Source of the DNA: an uncultured Bacilli bacterium
GTDB lineage: Bacteria > Bacillota_I > Bacilli_A > RF39 > UBA660
DNA: 32,991 nucleotides
NCBI GenBank assembly: GCA_944355355.1
Contig: CALVQE010000009.1
Coordinates: 1-32,991 of the forward strand
Direction: 5' to 3'
The notes below the pieces were generated by a model. That model saw only the letters and a list, made by a program, of their open reading frames with translations, had not been told where the DNA came from and ran no database searches. Below are positions 1-6,428 of this stretch, in pieces. The position numbers and the translations under genes were made by a program. Each line of letters begins with the position of its first letter. The first letter of the stretch is position 1.

Positions 1-74
1 TTCCCTAACACTTCGTCGATACCTACGCGTGTAGTGGACTTTCACCACCTAGCAATATGCCATGCACGGCACAC
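1..74 (-). mobile_element. 5' end of a group II intron (IIC-like), cut by the window edge
   Basis: Read on the minus strand from base 74, the sequence opens with GTGTGCC, then GCATGG, then GGTGGTGAAAGTCCACTA, which is the start of domain I of a bacterial group II intron. From memory, the Oceanobacillus iheyensis group IIC intron also opens GTGTGCC..GCATGG, followed by a GTGAGAGTCC segment. The element starts a few bases past the T-run of a terminator (78-103), the usual target of IIC introns. The rest of the ribozyme and any reverse transcriptase lie outside the window, so it could be full length or a fragment. Confidence 0.75.
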
Positions 75-77
75 TCT

Positions 78-103
78 AAAAAATAGACTTTAAAAGCCTA
101 TCT
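78..103 (-). terminator. Rho-independent terminator of the ftsEX-M23 operon
   Basis: On the minus strand, right after the M23 stop codon, ATAGGC pairs with GTCTAT (one G-U pair) around an AT-rich loop and is followed by a run of six T. It closes the ftsE-ftsX-M23 transcript and is the apparent insertion target of the intron at 1-74. Confidence 0.7.
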
Positions 104-1351
104 TTAATACATATCATAACGAGATGTAAAACGCCATCCATATGCATTTGGAAAACCGGGAGGTGTAATAACATTGCTTCTTGAAACAGAATAACCATTA
201 TAAAAACCTGTAGCTACACCGAAATGCAAATGAGCACCAGTCGTACAAGTATCATAACCGCCATATGCCGATGAAGTACTAGGACCCCCGCCAACATAAC
301 CAATAATTGTATTTTGATCTACCACGTCGCCAATGTCAACAGCAAAACTAAGCAAATGATAATAATAAGTCGTGTATGCCTGACCATTTACAACAACGTC
401 AATATAAAGCATATTTCCCCCGCAGTAATAACGTTCAACCTTACCTGACACAACCCCAGCAGCCGCAGCATAAACCGGTGTGCCTTCCGCATTACCACCG
501 ATATCCAAAGCATTATGATAACTTCCCCAACGATATCCAACTTCACTTGTAATTACCCCATATGTAAGCGGTTTTAACCAAGAATCATTCGTTACAAAGT
601 TACCAGATCCACCGGATGAATTATTATTCTCAGGCGGTTTTACACAATCCACACTGACAATCGCGTCATCCCCCTTATCACTTGCATATAACTCACAATT
701 TTTAATTGCCGAATCAAGCTTAGTTTTTAAAGACTCGATCTGTGTATCAATATCCAAAGCATACTTATCATAATTAGCAATATCATTATAACGAGCTTCA
801 ATAACTCGTTTATATTCCTGAGCTTGCTCTTCCAATTCCTTTTGCTTATTTTCTTCCTCAACCTTTAACTGTTCATTATGTTCAATCTCTTTTTCCAAAT
901 TATCCATAGTCGTCTGAATACTACCAGAAATTTGCTCAACCGCCGCAATTCTCGTAATAAGATCTGTCATATTAGAAGCCCCCGAAACATACTCTACATA
1001 TGCATTTTCTCCTTGCATCTGTTGCAAATAAAGCAATACATTTTTAGCATCCTCGGTCAGTTTTTCAATTTCTTGATTAGAAGCATCGATACTTGCTTGA
1101 ATCCGTTCCATCTCTGCTTCAGAAGCATGCATATCTTCTTCAACCTCACGTATTGCAGCCTCTTTCTCCTCAATCTCTGCCTTAGCTTCTTCACTCATAG
1201 CCTCATAAGAAGCTTTCTCATCCAACTTAGCTTGATACTGTGCTTTTAATTCTCCAAGAGTTGGTTGCTCTTCCGAAGCCGAAACTATAGGAACATAGAA
1301 ACATTGAGCAAAAACCAAAATTGCCAAAACCACTCTAAACTTCTTCATCAT
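104..1351 (-). CDS. Secreted coiled-coil M23 (LytM) peptidase, FtsEX-linked cell-wall hydrolase
   Basis: Predicted peptidoglycan endopeptidase of 415 residues. A signal peptide (about residues 1-25, charged start then hydrophobic, ending VSASEE) is followed by a long Glu/Lys-rich coiled coil (about 30-225), a Ser/Gly/Asn linker, and a complete M23 domain (about 262-390). Its zinc ligands and catalytic residues are visible: HxxxD at H279/D283, a histidine at 332 and HLH at 374-376. Coiled coil plus hydrolase is the layout of EnvC-, PcsB- and CwlO-type partners that FtsEX activates across the membrane. The gene overlaps ftsX by ATGA, so it is translationally coupled. A second ATG immediately follows the first and could be the start. 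The FtsEX link rests on gene order and architecture. Confidence 0.9.
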   Translation of the reverse strand: MMKKFRVVLAILVFAQCFYVPIVSASEEQPTLGELKAQYQAKLDEKASYEAMSEEAKAEIEEKEAAIREVEEDMHASEAEMERIQASIDASNQEIEKLTEDAKNVLLYLQQMQGENAYVEYVSGASNMTDLITRIAAVEQISGSIQTTMDNLEKEIEHNEQLKVEEENKQKELEEQAQEYKRVIEARYNDIANYDKYALDIDTQIESLKTKLDSAIKNCELYASDKGDDAIVSVDCVKPPENNNSSGGSGNFVTNDSWLKPLTYGVITSEVGYRWGSYHNALDIGGNAEGTPVYAAAAGVVSGKVERYYCGGNMLYIDVVVNGQAYTTYYYHLLSFAVDIGDVVDQNTIIGYVGGGPSTSSAYGGYDTCTTGAHLHFGVATGFYNGYSVSRSNVITPPGFPNAYGWRFTSRYDMY

Positions 1352-2241
1352 ATCTTTAAATACTTTCTAACCGCTCTCCAAGAACCAAACATACCCACAA
1401 TACAACCAATCGCAAGTAATATAAGTGAAACATAAAGTACAAATGGGAACGGTTTAACAAGAGTAATAATTCGCGTAAATACATAACCACCTGTTTGATT
1501 ATATAAAATAGTATATCCATAAACACTAGCCGCAATTGGAATAATACTACCAAACACACCTAAAATAAAACCTTCAAAAATAAATGGTAATTTAATAGAA
1601 GTATTACTAGCCCCAACAAGTCTCATAATCTCAATCTCTGTTTTTCTTGAGAAAATCGTTAACTTAATCGTATTACCAATTAAAAATGCCGTTACACAAA
1701 TAAGTGCAATAACCATAATAATCGTACCTAAACTAACTGCATCAAAAATACCTATAATATTTTCAACCATACCTTCGCCATATTCAGCACTACTAACAAA
1801 ATCATATTCCCGTAACTTATCAGCAGTCTCACTCAAATCATCAACATTTTTAACCGTAACAATAATAGAATCAAGCAATGGATTTTCTTCCAAATAATCT
1901 AAAGTTGTCTCTAAAGTATCACTCTCTTGCTTCATCTCAGCTTTCCACTCTTCCTTAGTTTTAAGCTGAAAATTATCTACATTATCCATCGTCTTCAAAT
2001 CATTTTGAATCTCTGTCTTCTGTTCCTCTGTAGTCTCTCTATCTAAATATACTACAATAGTAAGCTCTCGCTCCAAAGTATTCGTAACCTCACGCACATT
2101 ATAAGAAAGAAAAATAGCCACAGCTACCAAAACAAGCGTAATCGTCGTACATAAAATACTTGCCATTGACAAAGGCAAATTACGAAAAACACTTTTAAAA
2201 GAATCTCGAATACTTCGACTAAGAATCCTTAACGCTCTCAT
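1348..2241 (-). CDS. ftsX: Cell-division ABC transporter permease FtsX
   Basis: Membrane subunit of FtsEX, which turns ATP hydrolysis into activation of a cell-wall hydrolase. The N-terminus is basic, then one membrane helix (about 28-48), a large extracellular domain rich in Asp/Glu/Lys (about 50-165), and three more helices, the FtsX layout (FtsX/MacB-type permease domain at the C-terminus). I chose the ATG at 2241, 297 residues, because it begins [15 protein letters not shown], the usual FtsX start, with AAGG-type ribosome sites upstream. An in-frame ATG at 2271 would add ten residues and overlap ftsE more deeply. The chosen start overlaps the ftsE end by 23 bases, and the stop overlaps the M23 start (ATGA). 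Confidence 0.92.
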   Translation of the reverse strand: MRALRILSRSIRDSFKSVFRNLPLSMASILCTTITLVLVAVAIFLSYNVREVTNTLERELTIVVYLDRETTEEQKTEIQNDLKTMDNVDNFQLKTKEEWKAEMKQESDTLETTLDYLEENPLLDSIIVTVKNVDDLSETADKLREYDFVSSAEYGEGMVENIIGIFDAVSLGTIIMVIALICVTAFLIGNTIKLTIFSRKTEIEIMRLVGASNTSIKLPFIFEGFILGVFGSIIPIAASVYGYTILYNQTGGYVFTRIITLVKPFPFVLYVSLILLAIGCIVGMFGSWRAVRKYLKI

Positions 2242-2929
2242 GTACCTTATAACTTCCTTTCTTTGTATCACTAGCTAAAACACCATTTTCAATAACCAAA
2301 ACTCTCTTCTTCATCTTATTAACAAGTTCCTTATCATGTGTAGCCATAATAATTGTCGTTCCAAGAGTCTGATTAATATTCTCCAAAATCTTCATAATTC
2401 CCTTACTTGTTTCTGGATCCAAATTACCAGTCGGCTCATCACAAATGAGTAACTTAGGATTATTGACAATAGCCCTTGCAATAGCCACCCGTTGCTGCTC
2501 TCCACCAGAAAGCTCACTAGGCAAATTTCTCGTTTTTTCCTTTAACCCAACCGCATCAATAGCCTTAAGTACCTTAGGACGTATTTCACTCTCAGGAATA
2601 CCCAAAGTCTCTAAAGCAAAAGCTACATTCTCGTAAACCGTAAGCTTAGGAAGAAGTTTAAAATCTTGGAAAACAACCCCTAACTTTCTTCTTAACTTAT
2701 ACACCTTAGAATTTCTTAACTTAGCTACGTCGATGCCTCCAACAATAACACTTCCCTTAGTTGGTTTTTCCTCACGATATAACATCTTAATAAAAGTACT
2801 TTTACCACTACCAGTCGTACCAATAACGAAGACAAACTCGCCTTTATCAATTGTAACACTCAAATCCGCTACAGCCGTTGTCCCATTTTTATATATCTTA
2901 TAAGCATGCTCAACTTTAATCAACTTCAT
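2219..2929 (-). CDS. ftsE: Cell-division ABC transporter ATPase FtsE
   Basis: Cytoplasmic ATPase of FtsEX, 236 residues. Walker [10 protein letters not shown] is at 37-45, the Q-loop at VFQDFKLLP (about 87-95), the ABC signature LSGGEQQR at 140-147, Walker B LLICDEP with D164/E165, and the H-loop in MATHDKE. The start ATG has GAGGTGG upstream. It is the first gene of ftsE-ftsX-M23, downstream of an extended -10 promoter (2958-2966). All catalytic motifs are intact. FtsE is told from other short ABC ATPases by its length, the FtsX partner and the close similarity of the segment after Walker A to known FtsE. Confidence 0.95.
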   Translation of the reverse strand: MKLIKVEHAYKIYKNGTTAVADLSVTIDKGEFVFVIGTTGSGKSTFIKMLYREEKPTKGSVIVGGIDVAKLRNSKVYKLRRKLGVVFQDFKLLPKLTVYENVAFALETLGIPESEIRPKVLKAIDAVGLKEKTRNLPSELSGGEQQRVAIARAIVNNPKLLICDEPTGNLDPETSKGIMKILENINQTLGTTIIMATHDKELVNKMKKRVLVIENGVLASDTKKGSYKVHESVKDS

Positions 2930-2957
2930 TTACTTCCACCTCATATTCTAGATACAC

Positions 2958-2966
2958 ATTATATCA
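2958..2966 (-). promoter_or_regulatory. Extended -10 promoter of ftsEX
   Basis: The minus strand reads TGATATAAT, a TGnTATAAT extended -10, about 30 bases before the ftsE start. The -35 region 17 bases upstream is weak (TTTATT, 2981-2986) and lies inside the yitT 3' end. Confidence 0.55.
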
Positions 2967-2977
2967 TATTTTATCCC

Positions 2978-3871
2978 CTAAATAAATGGTAAATTCCGCC
3001 TTTTCATACCACCATGAACCTCATAACAATCATTAATAACAAAAAAAGCACGTGGATCAATCTCTAAAACAATTTCTTTAAACAAATAATAATCCTTGTT
3101 TGGCACAACACACATCAAAACTGTATTTTTTGACTTTGAATAGCCACCTTCAGCCTCCAAAATAGTCACTCCCGTATCCAAATCATGCAAAACATAATCC
3201 CTTACTTCTTCCCATTTCTTCGTATAAATAAAGAATAACTTAGAATCCGAAATACCAATAATTAACTTATCCATTAAACTAGAATACAAAATCAAAATCA
3301 AAATCGCATACACCATATTATTAAGACCAAAAGCAATTCCACCTAACAAAATAATACTGATATGCGTAAACAAAGAACTTTTTCCCTCAGAAACATGAAA
3401 ATACTTATTAATAATTTTCATAATAATATCTGTCCCACCAGTATTAAAACCAAACTTCAAAACAAGTCCCGATCCAACACCTTGCAAAAGTGAAATAATC
3501 AAAATAAGCAAAACAATATTATCAATCTGAATATATTCTAGCAACGTCGTAGCTAAAGGCGCCGTAAAAGTAATCATAATAGGATACAAGACCCCTCCAA
3601 CAACCGAAGCAGTTGTACTCTTAAGCCCCAACAAGAAAAAACTTACCACCAGCAAAAGAGCAGTTGCCACATAAATAAAAACCTGTGAATTCCACCCAAA
3701 AAAGTGATTAACGACTAAAGATAACCCTGTTAACCCTCCGATAACAAATTGATTAGGTGTCAAAAAAAGATTATAATTCAAAGCCAATAAAAAAAGGCCA
3801 ATAATTAAAAACACAATTCGTGTACATAAATTTCGTTCTAAAACAGTTTGCTTAATTTTCTTTAAGTTCAT
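2978..3871 (-). CDS. YitT family membrane protein (DUF161 + DUF2179)
   Basis: Integral membrane protein of 297 residues. About five or six hydrophobic helices fill residues 15-205, with the conserved GxxxGLS-type loop near FVIGGLTGLSLV and a GTDI loop in FNTGGTDIIMKI. The C-terminal 90 residues are a soluble DUF2179 domain (TGVTILEAEGGY, then RAFFVINDCYEVHGG). This two-part layout is typical of the YitT/YqfU family, whose substrate is unknown. I chose the ATG at 3871, six bases after an AGGA; a TTG two codons upstream sits too close to it. It is transcribed away from gerQ, from a promoter at 3897-3925. Confidence 0.88.
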   Translation of the reverse strand: MNLKKIKQTVLERNLCTRIVFLIIGLFLLALNYNLFLTPNQFVIGGLTGLSLVVNHFFGWNSQVFIYVATALLLVVSFFLLGLKSTTASVVGGVLYPIMITFTAPLATTLLEYIQIDNIVLLILIISLLQGVGSGLVLKFGFNTGGTDIIMKIINKYFHVSEGKSSLFTHISIILLGGIAFGLNNMVYAILILILYSSLMDKLIIGISDSKLFFIYTKKWEEVRDYVLHDLDTGVTILEAEGGYSKSKNTVLMCVVPNKDYYLFKEIVLEIDPRAFFVINDCYEVHGGMKRRNLPFI

Positions 3872-3896
3872 AACCAATCCTATTCCTTATAAACTA

Positions 3897-3925
3897 ATTA
3901 TAACGAACTTCTAAATAAAAAGCAA
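3897..3925 (-). promoter_or_regulatory. Promoter of yitT
   Basis: TTGCTT (3920-3925), a 17-base spacer and TATAAT (3897-3902) on the minus strand give a plausible housekeeping sigma promoter 25 bases before the yitT start codon. Confidence 0.6.
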
Positions 3926-3929
3926 TAAA

Positions 3930-3938
3930 CATACAATA
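3930..3938 (+). promoter_or_regulatory. Possible sporulation-type -10 element upstream of gerQ
   Basis: CATACAATA fits the mother-cell sigma-E -10 consensus CATACAnT and also CATAnnnTA of sigma-K. B. subtilis gerQ is a mother-cell gene. No good -35 is visible, and the predicted transcript start would fall on the ribosome site, so this is weak. Confidence 0.3.
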
Positions 3939-3955
3939 GATTGAGGTGAAGAAAA

Positions 3956-4309
3956 TTGAACGGAAGTTTTTTTAGTAATCCGACATTTCCAAATGCAACA
4001 AATAACATCATAAGTCCCCCAGGAAATATCAGTGCTCAAAGCTCCCTTCCTTTAGAACAAAGCCTTATCGAAAACATCCTAAGACTAAATAAAGGAAAAA
4101 AAGTAAAAGTATACGCATCTTATCCAGATTCCAATGAATGGCGAGATAAAATCTATACAGGTATCATTGAACAAAGTGGTCGTGATCATCTGATCTTATC
4201 CGATCCATCTACTGGTTTGTGGTATCTCATTCGTATGCTTTATGTAAACTACATTGAATTTGACGAACGAATTAACTACAATCCAGATTACTCAGACACT
4301 TTTGATTAA
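3956..4309 (+). CDS. gerQ: Spore coat protein GerQ
   Basis: Small spore-coat protein of 117 residues. The N-terminal third is rich in Asn, Pro and Ser (low complexity); the conserved core begins near residue 35 with SLIENILRLNKGK, followed by the GRDHLILSDP and TGLWYLIRMLY segments that mark GerQ. In B. subtilis GerQ is crosslinked into the coat by transglutaminase and is needed for the cortex hydrolase CwlJ to work in germination. The start is TTG at 3956, set by GAGGTGAA five bases upstream; no ATG is better placed. Together with ku and a ligase nearby it is the clearest sign of sporulation in the window. A terminator overlaps its 3' end. Confidence 0.88.
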   Translation: MNGSFFSNPTFPNATNNIISPPGNISAQSSLPLEQSLIENILRLNKGKKVKVYASYPDSNEWRDKIYTGIIEQSGRDHLILSDPSTGLWYLIRMLYVNYIEFDERINYNPDYSDTFD

Positions 4310-4323
4310 AAAAGTGTCTTTTA
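4294..4323 (+). terminator. Terminator of gerQ
   Basis: AGACACTTTT pairs with AAAAGTGTCT around a short loop and is followed by TTTT. The left arm lies inside the last codons of gerQ and the stop codon lies in the loop. Confidence 0.8.
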
Positions 4324-4477
4324 TTACATCAAACCACAAACTAAACCTTAAAAACATTTACTATAGCCTAAAAAATAAATTAATAATATATACAAACAGA
4401 ACTTTAAGTTTAAAAACTATAGCTTTATAGAGATGTTCATAAAAGCTTAAATTTCATAAAATAATAATGGTGGTTGT

Positions 4478-4759
4478 ATGAACTTGTATTTAAATGAAAG
4501 AAAAAATGATATCTTCTGTGTAATTGGCCGCAACGTAAAATTCTATCGCAGTGCCTATAATCTCACCCATCCCCATGAAAACATTACGCAAGCTAAATTA
4601 GCTGAAATGGTAGGAATTACAACAACACAAATAGCAAACCTTGAAAATGAAACAGGAAAAGGAGTATCCGTTCCAGTCTTATATAATATAGCCAAAGTCT
4701 TAGAAGTATCCATGGACAAACTATGTTCCACAGAAAAAGCCCTAGTCAAAATTGACTAG
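4478..4759 (+). CDS. XRE family helix-turn-helix protein
   Basis: Single-domain Cro/C1-type DNA-binding protein of 93 residues. The helix-turn-helix is in residues 35-65: TQAKLAEMVGITTTQIANLEN, with the following helix from SVPVLYNIAKVLEVSMDKL. There is no effector or membrane domain. GGTGG lies a few bases before the ATG at 4478. The 130 bases upstream hold no strong promoter that I can identify. Its 3' end overlaps the end of the convergent ligase gene by 18 bases. Its target is unknown; the Ku/ligase pair and its own gene are the nearest candidates, and that is only a guess from position. Confidence 0.85.
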   Translation: MNLYLNERKNDIFCVIGRNVKFYRSAYNLTHPHENITQAKLAEMVGITTTQIANLENETGKGVSVPVLYNIAKVLEVSMDKLCSTEKALVKID

Positions 4760-4768
4760 AGCTTTTTT
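4735..4768. terminator. Bidirectional terminator shared by the XRE and ligase genes
   Basis: AAAAGC-CCTAGTCAA and TTGACTAG-A-GCTTTTTT form a long stem with A-runs on the left and T-runs on the right, so it can end transcription both ways. It is built from the overlapping 3' ends of two convergent reading frames. Confidence 0.8.
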
Positions 4769-5632
4769 AAATCGAATAAACACCGGATGTCTAAGTCCTC
4801 CTTTTGAACCACGTTCCAAAAACTCAACCTCTGCCCACAATTTCAAAGCCACAAAATGTACTTCTTCCGAAAAATTATTTTCCTTAAAAGAACACTTTTT
4901 CCTTTCTATTCTAGTAAGTAATACAAAAAGTTCATTCTTACGAGAAACAAAAACCTTGCCCACATAAATCAACTTACCATCTTTATATTCCCCTAAATAA
5001 AGCGAAAAAACACTTTTCGAAACCGTATAACCATAACCGCCTATCACAAACCATTCCCGCTTTAAATACTTAACCTTAACCCATTCCAAGCTGCGTGTAT
5101 TAATAAAATACAAACTATCCCTTTTCTTAGCAACCATTCCCTCTAGTTGATTCGAAACAATCTTTCGGAAAAATTTCTTACCATTACCTACAACAAAAAA
5201 AGTCTTTACAAAACAATCCGTATCCCTAAACTTATCTAATATTTTTTTTCTTTCCTCTAAAGGAACCCTCGTCAAGTCCTTTCCGTCATACAAAAGATCA
5301 AAACAAACAAACACAACAGGAATAGCTTCATTCTTTCCTAAAATTCTTTTTTGAAGCATTGAAAAATTAGGTTTTCCATCCTGAAAACAAACGATTTCCC
5401 CATCAAACACAGTTGGCCTGTCCACAAGATCCTTAATTTTTTGTAACTCTAAAAACTTGCTCGTAACATCCTTACCATGACGATTTTGAATTCTCACTGA
5501 TTTTGGACTAGCAAAAACCACAGCCCTCATCCCATCAAACTTCATCTCAAAAAAATAATTCTCATCATCAAAAGGTTCCTTCACCTCCGATAAAAGCATA
5601 GGCTGAAAAGAAGAATGCAAAAACAGATTCAT
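4742..5632 (-). CDS. ATP-dependent DNA ligase, stand-alone LigD-type ligase domain
   Basis: ATP-dependent DNA ligase of 296 residues for sealing breaks in end joining. Motif I is MKFDGMRA with the adenylated lysine at K31; then the RNRHGKD-like segment, FDGEIV (motif III region), FDLLYDG, EGMVAKK (motif IV) and WVKVKY (motif V). The last 90 residues form the OB-fold. Unlike LigD of Bacillus, Pseudomonas or mycobacteria there is no polymerase and no phosphoesterase domain, so it would close ends but not fill or trim them. It starts by ATGA overlap with ku. Motifs are intact, so activity is expected. Pairing with Ku is the reason to favour end joining over another repair role. Confidence 0.9.
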   Translation of the reverse strand: MNLFLHSSFQPMLLSEVKEPFDDENYFFEMKFDGMRAVVFASPKSVRIQNRHGKDVTSKFLELQKIKDLVDRPTVFDGEIVCFQDGKPNFSMLQKRILGKNEAIPVVFVCFDLLYDGKDLTRVPLEERKKILDKFRDTDCFVKTFFVVGNGKKFFRKIVSNQLEGMVAKKRDSLYFINTRSLEWVKVKYLKREWFVIGGYGYTVSKSVFSLYLGEYKDGKLIYVGKVFVSRKNELFVLLTRIERKKCSFKENNFSEEVHFVALKLWAEVEFLERGSKGGLRHPVFIRFKKALVNFD

Positions 5633-6372
5633 GATCTTAAACTCTTTTCTAAAGCCTTCATTAAATCATTAGCTTTAAAAGATGTCTTCTTCCTCTTACG
5701 CTTTACCTTTTCTCCCTTTAATTTATCCCCAATAGCTTTACTAACATTATCTTGATATTCATCTTTATACAAAGCTGGTTCAAACTTTCCCTTCATCTGT
5801 GAAATTAACTTAATAGCTAAATTAAGTTCCTGAGCCTCTACTTTAACCTTTTCTAAAGTACCCTCAAAAGAAATCTCCTCATCAAAATACAACGTAGTTA
5901 AAACCATTCCCTCATTCACTGACCTTATAATCGCATAATAAAACTTACTATGCAAAACCGTCTTACACAAAGCCACCAAATTACTTTTCTCCAAAGCCTT
6001 GCAAAACAAAGAATAAGCTTTACTCTTTTTTTCAGGTGTCAAAAAATAACTCTTTTCAAAATAAGCGGGATCAATCTCTTTCAAAGAAACAAAAGAAACA
6101 ATATCCAATACCCCATCATTCTCAGGTTTTAACCGATTAAGCTCTTGCTTAGAAAACACAATATGAACATCTCTTTCATACTCAAACCCCTTAACAATAT
6201 CCACTTCCTTCACATCAACCTTACAATGTGGACAATACTTCACATACTTAATCCTTTTTAAACACTTCTTATGAAGTTGATGAAAAGAAGCATCATTATT
6301 ATGAACAATCGAATTCATAACTACCGGGATATTAACTAACCCAAAAGAAATCGTACTATGAATATTAGGCAT
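5629..6372 (-). CDS. ku: Bacterial Ku, DNA end-binding protein of end joining
   Basis: Ku homologue of 247 residues that would ring double-strand ends and recruit the coupled ligase. The start SISFGLVNIPVVM is the typical Ku N-terminus (W/SISFGLVNIPV). A probable zinc site follows: HKKC then CPHC (about residues 34-50), as in other Firmicute Ku proteins. VKGFEYE and the beta-barrel core continue to about residue 205, with the conserved ELNLAIKLISQM helix near 185. The tail is very basic (KGEKVKRKRKK), as in many bacterial Ku, where it binds DNA. The start has GGTGA five bases upstream. Only 42 bases separate it from clpC and most of these belong to a terminator; see the possible promoter at 6387-6418. 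Confidence 0.93.
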   Translation of the reverse strand: MPNIHSTISFGLVNIPVVMNSIVHNNDASFHQLHKKCLKRIKYVKYCPHCKVDVKEVDIVKGFEYERDVHIVFSKQELNRLKPENDGVLDIVSFVSLKEIDPAYFEKSYFLTPEKKSKAYSLFCKALEKSNLVALCKTVLHSKFYYAIIRSVNEGMVLTTLYFDEEISFEGTLEKVKVEAQELNLAIKLISQMKGKFEPALYKDEYQDNVSKAIGDKLKGEKVKRKRKKTSFKANDLMKALEKSLRS

Positions 6373-6386
6373 AAAATCACCAACAT

Positions 6387-6418
6387 TAGTATAGCCAAAA
6401 AAATCAAGAAAAATTCAA
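6387..6418 (-). promoter_or_regulatory. Possible ku promoter embedded in the clpC terminator
   Basis: The minus strand holds TTGAAT-N19-TATACT, which also reads TGAATT-N18-TATACTA, close to the forespore sigma-G consensus as I recall it (TGAATA/CATACTA). B. subtilis ku and ligD belong to the sigma-G regulon. The predicted start would leave a leader of only about ten bases, beginning near the ribosome site, which argues for caution. Confidence 0.3.
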
Positions 6419-6428
6419 TTTTCTTGAT
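6397..6428 (-). terminator. Terminator of clpC
   Basis: ATCAAGAAAA and TTTTTCTTGAT pair around TTGAA, followed by seven T on the minus strand. The left arm includes the last clpC codons. It should limit readthrough from clpC into ku. Confidence 0.8.

Noticed and set aside
1-76. Left edge as rRNA or tRNA
   Set aside because: The GC-rich, structured look suggests an RNA gene, but it matches no rRNA or tRNA arm; the GTGTGCC start and GTGAAAGTCCAC segment fit a group II intron.
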